35,720 bases of DNA from the NCBI GenBank assembly GCA_029263075.1, contig JAJCYE010000020.1:1-35720 (forward strand), in the 5' to 3' direction. Shown here piece by piece: positions 31,400 to 35,720 of the stretch. The notes beneath the pieces are model-generated. The model made no database searches. It saw only the letters and a program-made list of their open reading frames with translations, and was not told the DNA's origin. The position numbers and the translations under genes were made by a program. Position 1 is the first letter of the stretch, and the number at the start of each line of letters is the position of its first letter. Source of the stretch: Actinomycetes bacterium. GTDB taxonomy: Bacteria; Actinomycetota; CADDZG01; JAHWKV01.

Positions 31400-32629
31400 T
31401 CAGCCGGCGAGGCTGCGGTCGACCCTTCTGCCCACCGCCCGGGCCAGCAACTGGCTCGGGTGCTCGATGACCCGGTAGAAAAGTTCGGCGGCGAGCAGGG
31501 AAACCGGCACCACCACCGCCAGGGCGGGCACCAGACCCGGGTTGCCGCCCAGCAGGACCGCAACCGACACCACGATCGGTTCGTGCACCAGGTACAGGCT
31601 GAACGAGCGGCTTCCCAACCACCGCACCGCCGGCTTCTCCAGCGGCCGGCGCCACGAACCCTCAGCGGCCAGGAACAAGGCGATGCAAGCCCCCGCCACC
31701 GTCAAAGTGCCGGCCCACCGCTGGGTAACGGCCAAGATATCGGGGTTGGAGGTCAGCCCGGCGACGGTCCAGGCGTTGCCCAGCAACAGCAGCGACACCG
31801 CGCTGAGGCCCACCCACACGAGGCGACCGGCCCTCAACGAGCGGATCGCCTTTGCCACCGAGACCATCCGGTGCCGCTCCACCGCCATGATCGAGCCCAG
31901 CCCGAACATCGGAAGCAGGAACCGGAGAGTGAACGGGGCGAAAGCGAAGTAGCCCATCACCCCGAACAGCACGATCACCTTGATCAGGTTCAGCCGGGGG
32001 AGCTTCACGGCGAAATAAAACACCAGCGGCAGCAGCAACGAGAACAAGACCTCGAACCGGAGGGTCCACAGGACGCTGTTGCCGCTCATCGGGCCCGGTG
32101 GGAGCAGAAAAAACTGGCTGGCGATGGACTCCGGCGGCAGGACCGGCGGGTGGGCCTGAAGCCACAGGCTGTCGCCCGGGGCGAAGTTGCGTGGCAGGAC
32201 CGCCATCCAGAGCAGGACCAGCATCATGGATCCCCAGGTGGGCAGGTAGAGGCGGAGCAGGCGTTTCGGGTAGTACCCGGCCCACCGCGGTTTGCCCAGG
32301 AAGGGCAGGGTGAGCACAAAGCCGCTGAGCACGAAGAACAGGTACACCGCCTCCGTCCCGGCCCACAGCACGTGAAGTGGAGAGAAAGTGGCCCACCAGG
32401 CGAGCGAACCACGGACGATCCGTTCCGGGGTGAAGTAGGCGAACGCCAGTCCCGGGACCACCAGGAAGGTGTGGCAGACCAGGACCACCAACGCCGCGGT
32501 TCCCCGCAGACCATCGAGCCCGGAATAACGGCGGATTGGGGCGGCCGGATGGGCCGAGGATGCCTCTTGGGCCGGCGGGGTGGGCCGTTGCGGGAGCGTG
32601 CCGACGCCGGGGCCGTTGGGGTGGGACAT
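31400..32629 (-). CDS. Acyltransferase 3 family (OafA/YrhL-like) membrane protein
   Basis: A 409-residue polytopic protein of the family that O-acylates sugars of cell-surface glycans. After a Pro-rich start it opens with SGLDGLRGTAALVVLVCHTF, where the RxxA-type segment and conserved His (CH) are the family's catalytic signature. This is followed by VYLFFVLSGFVLTLPFLG, PKRLLRLYLPTWG and about ten membrane helices, ending LVHEPIVVSVAVLL and a YRVIEHPSQ segment near the C-terminus, also typical. The ATG at 32629 follows TACACT by nine bases. Its promoter overlaps the divergent one of the next gene. The acceptor is unknown. Confidence 0.93.
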   Translation of the reverse strand: MSHPNGPGVGTLPQRPTPPAQEASSAHPAAPIRRYSGLDGLRGTAALVVLVCHTFLVVPGLAFAYFTPERIVRGSLAWWATFSPLHVLWAGTEAVYLFFVLSGFVLTLPFLGKPRWAGYYPKRLLRLYLPTWGSMMLVLLWMAVLPRNFAPGDSLWLQAHPPVLPPESIASQFFLLPPGPMSGNSVLWTLRFEVLFSLLLPLVFYFAVKLPRLNLIKVIVLFGVMGYFAFAPFTLRFLLPMFGLGSIMAVERHRMVSVAKAIRSLRAGRLVWVGLSAVSLLLLGNAWTVAGLTSNPDILAVTQRWAGTLTVAGACIALFLAAEGSWRRPLEKPAVRWLGSRSFSLYLVHEPIVVSVAVLLGGNPGLVPALAVVVPVSLLAAELFYRVIEHPSQLLARAVGRRVDRSLAG

Positions 32630-32638
32630 GCGGCGTTG

Positions 32639-32648
32639 AGTGTATCAT
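32639..32648. promoter_or_regulatory. Overlapping divergent -10 elements
   Basis: On the minus strand TACACT lies nine bases upstream of the acyltransferase ATG. On the plus strand TATCAT (32643-32648) is the best -10 for the membrane protein at 32704, leaving a leader of about 50 bases. The two share bases, so the genes may compete for polymerase. Confidence 0.35.
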
Positions 32649-32703
32649 CGGACAGTTCCGGGCCCCCCTGGATCCGGCCAAAGTCGTCCGTTCCTCGAAA
32701 GAC

Positions 32704-34989
32704 ATGGATCTCCCTCCTGACGCGGCAACTGCTCCGACTCCCCAGATGCCGGTGAACCAACTGCGCAGGTGGGCCGGAGGGCTGCCGGTCCCCCCTCAAC
32801 TACCCTCCTCCACCTACTTCAGGTACCTCTTGGGGCTGGTGTTCCTGGTCGCCGCCGTGGGTTTGCAGATCATGCTGACGCTGCTGCTGGCGATCCCGGC
32901 CCCCGAGGTTCCCACCGGCGAACTCTCCGACTGGGGCATCCTCTACGTCCACCCGGAGTACGACGTGGTGCTCTACGTGGCCGGGGTTGCGCTGACCCTG
33001 CTGGCCGTTCTGGCCGTGACATTGATCAAAAGCCGGCGCACCACCGGAGCCTCGGCGGGTGCCATGGTCCTTCGGTTTGCCGTGGCCACCCTGGGCACGG
33101 CGGTTGTCGTTTGGAGGTTCCTGGGCGCCCGGGCCTCGGTGTCGGAGGGCACGGGGATCCCGCTTTCTTACTACCTGACCCTGGCCCTGGTAGGGGCCGT
33201 GAGCGTAGCCGCCCTGGGGCGCCGGGCCGACCGCCTGAGCACGCCGATCGACCGGTGGCTGGAGCGCTTGCCGGGCGCAACCGGACCCGTTGGGGATCCG
33301 GCCGGCAGGTTCTCGGTGTTCGACCTCCTGATCCCGGTCGCGCTGGTGGCGCTGGTGTACGTACCCACCTGGCGCGAGGTTGCCGGCCGGGTGTTCCAGG
33401 AGGAGAACTTCCTGCACTGGGACTACTTCATCATGGGACCGGCGTTGTCCTTCCGGAACGGCCACGCGCTGGGGACCGACATCTACTCGGCCTACGGGGT
33501 GGGGTGGCCGATGGTTTTCGGGGCCCTCTCGGAGTGGCTGCCCCTTTCCTACGGTCGGTTCATCCAGGCCGGGTCGCTCTACGCTTGCGTCTACCTGACC
33601 GGCGTCTACGTGCTGCTGCGCACGCTCCGGGTCCGGCCGCTGTTGGCCGCGCTGGGAACGTTGCTGGCTTTCCTCCCCTTCTTCTTGTGGATGTACGGGC
33701 TGACCATCTGGCGCACCCCCAACGTCACCCCGCTGCGGTGGGCGTTCGACGTGTGGTGCCTGATCGCCCTGGTCCGCCACTTCAAAAGCCGACGGAGGTT
33801 CTGGGCGGTGGCGGCCGGGGGGCTGCTCGGGATGGCGATCCTGTTTGCCATCGACACCGGATTTGAACTGTTGGTCGCCTTCGCCTTTTATTGGGTCTGG
33901 CTGCTGTGGGCCGAGCGGACCCGGCGCCTGCCGGTCGACCTGGCGGTGTCGCTGGGGGCCGCGGTGGTGTCGTTCCTGGCGGGAGCGGCGGTGGCCAGCC
34001 GGGGGACCCTGTTTCAGCCCCGGTTCTGGTGGGGTTGGGCGGAGGCACCGCTGGAGTTCGGTGGAGGCTTCGGGATGCTCCCGGTGGGCACCTGGCCGAA
34101 CGGCAACACCATCGTGGCTTTCTCGATATTGGTGGCGCTCTACCTCGTTGTGTGCGGCTACGCCTTCGTGAGGATGTTGCACCGCAAGATTGGCACTTTC
34201 GAACTGTTCACCGGCGTGGTGTCGCTCTACGGGCTGGTGGTGCTGGTCAAGTTCCTGGGTCACTCCGACCGATCGATCTTTCCCCGGCTCCTGACGCCCG
34301 CGGTGATAGTTGTGATCCTGATCGCCGGCCGGGGCTACGAGTACCTGCGGCAGGGCGGGCTGAAGGACCGCCGCCCGGGCCGGGCGCTGCGATTGGGGTC
34401 CGTCGGCTTGGCAGTGGCTGTTGTTATGGGACTGGCCGCCGCCCCCAGATCGTTGTTCTGGGAAGACTTCCTCGCCTACCCCGGGTGGGTCTCCAACCGG
34501 CTCTCGGGGGCCGAAACACAGGGCGGGTGCCTCTACCTGGAACCCCGCGACGTCTGCGGGCTCCCGCCCGGGCTCGAACAGCCCGCCGAGGAGTTCCGCG
34601 CCATAACCGGGGTGCTTAAGGGCATCGAGGACCGGGGCGAAACCTTCGCGGTGATCGACGAAACCGGGTCTTTGTTCTACGTCCCCACCGAATCCGCCCC
34701 ATTCGGCCGGTACGGCCGCATCTTCCTGGCGACCCACACCAAACAACTGGTAAACGACATGGAGCAGGACCTGATCGACGCAGCACCCGACTACATCCTG
34801 ATCCGCACCCGGTCCGCCCGGGGAGGAATGGGCTACGAGGCGTGGAACGTCTTCGGGCTGGGGCCCGACCCGGCCTCCTACTACAACGACGTGTGGGAGC
34901 AATTGGGCGAGATCGTCAAATCCGACTACCGGCTGGAACAGCCGATGCTTCCCTACGAACTGTGGCGCAGGACCGACCGCCCCGCCTAG
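32704..34989 (+). CDS. Polytopic membrane protein, probable GT-C-like glycosyltransferase
   Basis: A 761-residue protein with about 12-14 hydrophobic helices and a soluble C-terminal part of about 190 residues. A first luminal loop after the sixth or so helix carries FQEENFLHWDYFIMGP, with acidic residues next to aromatic ones as in the catalytic loop of GT-C enzymes that use polyprenyl-phosphate donors; the family is not otherwise recognised. The C-terminal part (ETFAVIDETGSLFYV, DYILIRTRSARGG) resembles extracytoplasmic domains of such transferases. ATG at 32704 (MDLPPDAATAPTP) is chosen because the frame upstream overlaps the acyltransferase start. It is followed 119 bases later by a paralogue. 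Confidence 0.7.
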   Translation: MDLPPDAATAPTPQMPVNQLRRWAGGLPVPPQLPSSTYFRYLLGLVFLVAAVGLQIMLTLLLAIPAPEVPTGELSDWGILYVHPEYDVVLYVAGVALTLLAVLAVTLIKSRRTTGASAGAMVLRFAVATLGTAVVVWRFLGARASVSEGTGIPLSYYLTLALVGAVSVAALGRRADRLSTPIDRWLERLPGATGPVGDPAGRFSVFDLLIPVALVALVYVPTWREVAGRVFQEENFLHWDYFIMGPALSFRNGHALGTDIYSAYGVGWPMVFGALSEWLPLSYGRFIQAGSLYACVYLTGVYVLLRTLRVRPLLAALGTLLAFLPFFLWMYGLTIWRTPNVTPLRWAFDVWCLIALVRHFKSRRRFWAVAAGGLLGMAILFAIDTGFELLVAFAFYWVWLLWAERTRRLPVDLAVSLGAAVVSFLAGAAVASRGTLFQPRFWWGWAEAPLEFGGGFGMLPVGTWPNGNTIVAFSILVALYLVVCGYAFVRMLHRKIGTFELFTGVVSLYGLVVLVKFLGHSDRSIFPRLLTPAVIVVILIAGRGYEYLRQGGLKDRRPGRALRLGSVGLAVAVVMGLAAAPRSLFWEDFLAYPGWVSNRLSGAETQGGCLYLEPRDVCGLPPGLEQPAEEFRAITGVLKGIEDRGETFAVIDETGSLFYVPTESAPFGRYGRIFLATHTKQLVNDMEQDLIDAAPDYILIRTRSARGGMGYEAWNVFGLGPDPASYYNDVWEQLGEIVKSDYRLEQPMLPYELWRRTDRPA

Positions 34990-35060
34990 CGGACGCCACC
35001 GGCCCGGCTGAGGCGGCCGGTCCGGCTGAGGCGGGCGGAGCGAGGACCGGGCCTTCCCGG
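34990..35060. repeat. Short direct repeat in the gap between the paralogues
   Basis: Two near-identical copies of CCGGYCCGGCTGAGGCGG follow the stop at 34989. In the frame of the next gene they would encode GPAEA twice, so they could be part of an extended N-terminus. No promoter motif was seen here. Confidence 0.4.
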
Positions 35061-35108
35061 ATGGGCACGGGGCTTCCGCAAGCGGAACCGGGGTCTTCCG
35101 GGGCGGGC

Positions 35109-35720
35109 ATGGGGCGGACCCGCTGGGGTGTGTGGTTGGCGGGCGCCGGTTCGGTTCTCCCGGCCGCCGCGCTCGGGCTGGTGGTGGTTGTGTACGCCCT
35201 CCTTTCGGCCGAGGCGCCGGAGGCGCCGACCAACCTGTCGGGCTGGGGGCGGCAGGTCTTCCGGCCGGAGGTGGAGGTGCGGTTTTACCTCGGCGGCCTT
35301 GGGGCGGCCCTGGCGCTGATGGTGGCTCTGCTGGCCCTGCGCCGGCAGGCCGGCGTCGTCCGGCCGGTCCCGGCCGCCGGGCGGGTAGCGCTTGCCGTGG
35401 CGGCGGTGGCCCTGGCGGCGGTGCTTTTGGTAGGGGGCGAGCAGGCGTTCGCCGCTGGCGACGGGGTGCCCGGTTCTTTCAAATTCCTTCTTTTGGCCGC
35501 AGCGACGCTCTGCGGAGCTGCGGTCCTCGGAGGCGGGGCCGGCGGGCCTTCGCCCAACGACGGGGCACCGGGGTGGGTAGGCAGTCGCTGGGCCCCCTGG
35601 GAACTGCTGGTCCCGGTGGCGATCGGCCTACTGGTTTACGTCCCCTCCTGGAGGTCGCTCAGCGGCCCCCTGTTCGTCCAGGACACCTTCCTGCTGCATT
35701 GGGACTACTTTGCGATGACC
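35109..35720 (+). CDS. Paralogue of the preceding membrane protein, C-terminus outside window
   Basis: At least 204 residues from ATG at 35109 with no stop before the window ends. It has several hydrophobic helices, then FVQDTFLLHWDYFAMT, matching the VFQEENFLHWDYFIMG of the gene before it at the same relative place, including the preceding LVYVPSWRSLSG versus LVYVPTWREVAG. The two are therefore tandem paralogues. An in-frame ATG 16 codons earlier (35061) is a possible start; the frame is open even further back and encodes a GPAEA repeat. Function as for the neighbour: likely a GT-C-like transferase, not certain. Confidence 0.75.
   Translation, partial: MGRTRWGVWLAGAGSVLPAAALGLVVVVYALLSAEAPEAPTNLSGWGRQVFRPEVEVRFYLGGLGAALALMVALLALRRQAGVVRPVPAAGRVALAVAAVALAAVLLVGGEQAFAAGDGVPGSFKFLLLAAATLCGAAVLGGGAGGPSPNDGAPGWVGSRWAPWELLVPVAIGLLVYVPSWRSLSGPLFVQDTFLLHWDYFAMT

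Noticed and set aside
31460-32755. 431-codon open frame on the plus strand
   Set aside because: Antisense to the acyltransferase 3 gene, which has clear family motifs; the composition is low-complexity Gln/His/Arg-rich.
32800-34902. 700-codon open frame on the minus strand
   Set aside because: It lies opposite the polytopic membrane protein, is rich in Gln, His, Pro and Gly, has no recognisable domain, and is a by-product of high GC content.
34916-35233. 105-codon minus-strand open frame
   Set aside because: Ala/Pro/Ser-rich low complexity over the junction of two plus-strand membrane protein genes, without a homologous motif.

Overview
This is a GC-rich, gene-dense chromosomal segment from a member of the Actinomycetota. 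Evidence: a WhiB iron-sulfur regulator, a DUF3499 protein, a fused FbiC (CofG+CofH) for coenzyme F420, an LCP ligase, a YkuD L,D-transpeptidase, and the chain SIS isomerase - Trm112 - manB - whiB - DUF3499 - metallopeptidase - F420 genes. From memory this chain matches the mycobacterial manB-whiB2-fbiA-fbiB neighbourhood. The class or genus cannot be fixed from the sequence alone. I saw no tRNA, rRNA, CRISPR array or insertion sequence.

Layout. (1) 1-2388, minus: a mannose-phosphate module (SIS-domain phosphoglucose/phosphomannose isomerase cut by the window edge, a 55-residue Trm112-like protein, phosphomannomutase), joined by 4-base stop/start overlaps. (2) 2567-8376: whiB, a 49-residue repeat ORF, DUF6788 and DUF3499 proteins, a membrane-anchored beta-rich protein, a zinc-ribbon protein, a PDZ-TPR lipoprotein, an L,D-transpeptidase and a small zincin. 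(3) 8381-14384, minus: a DUF5719 protein coupled to a 1060-residue membrane glycosyltransferase, preceded by a coiled-coil/proline-rich protein. (4) 14444-18498: F420 biosynthesis, with fbiC divergent from cofD-cofE. (5) 18518-25104, minus: eight nucleotide-sugar genes, rmlB-rmlC-rmlD-rmlA followed by an EamA-type transporter, a GDP-sugar reductase, gmd and a galE-like epimerase. (6) 25217-27898: a bacterial NLR-like STAND protein with a recently expanded TPR array, the best candidate for an immune or conflict system. (7) 27968-35720: LCP ligase, family 2 glycosyltransferase, SAM methyltransferase, acyltransferase 3, and two tandem paralogous polytopic membrane proteins, the second cut by the window end.

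Taken together, most of the window makes activated sugars (mannose-phosphate, dTDP-L-rhamnose, a GDP-6-deoxyhexose, a UDP-hexose epimer) and builds, modifies and attaches envelope glycans. The F420 genes are a conserved actinobacterial passenger. The STAND gene looks like a single-gene insertion between two envelope blocks.

Expression. At least eleven genes have a TAnnnT-like -10 element ending only 6-9 bases before the start codon, so many mRNAs here are probably leaderless. Genes without this arrangement often have a Shine-Dalgarno sequence and a TTG start. Two conserved genes (cofD and the GDP-sugar reductase) have no canonical start codon where their family alignment needs one.
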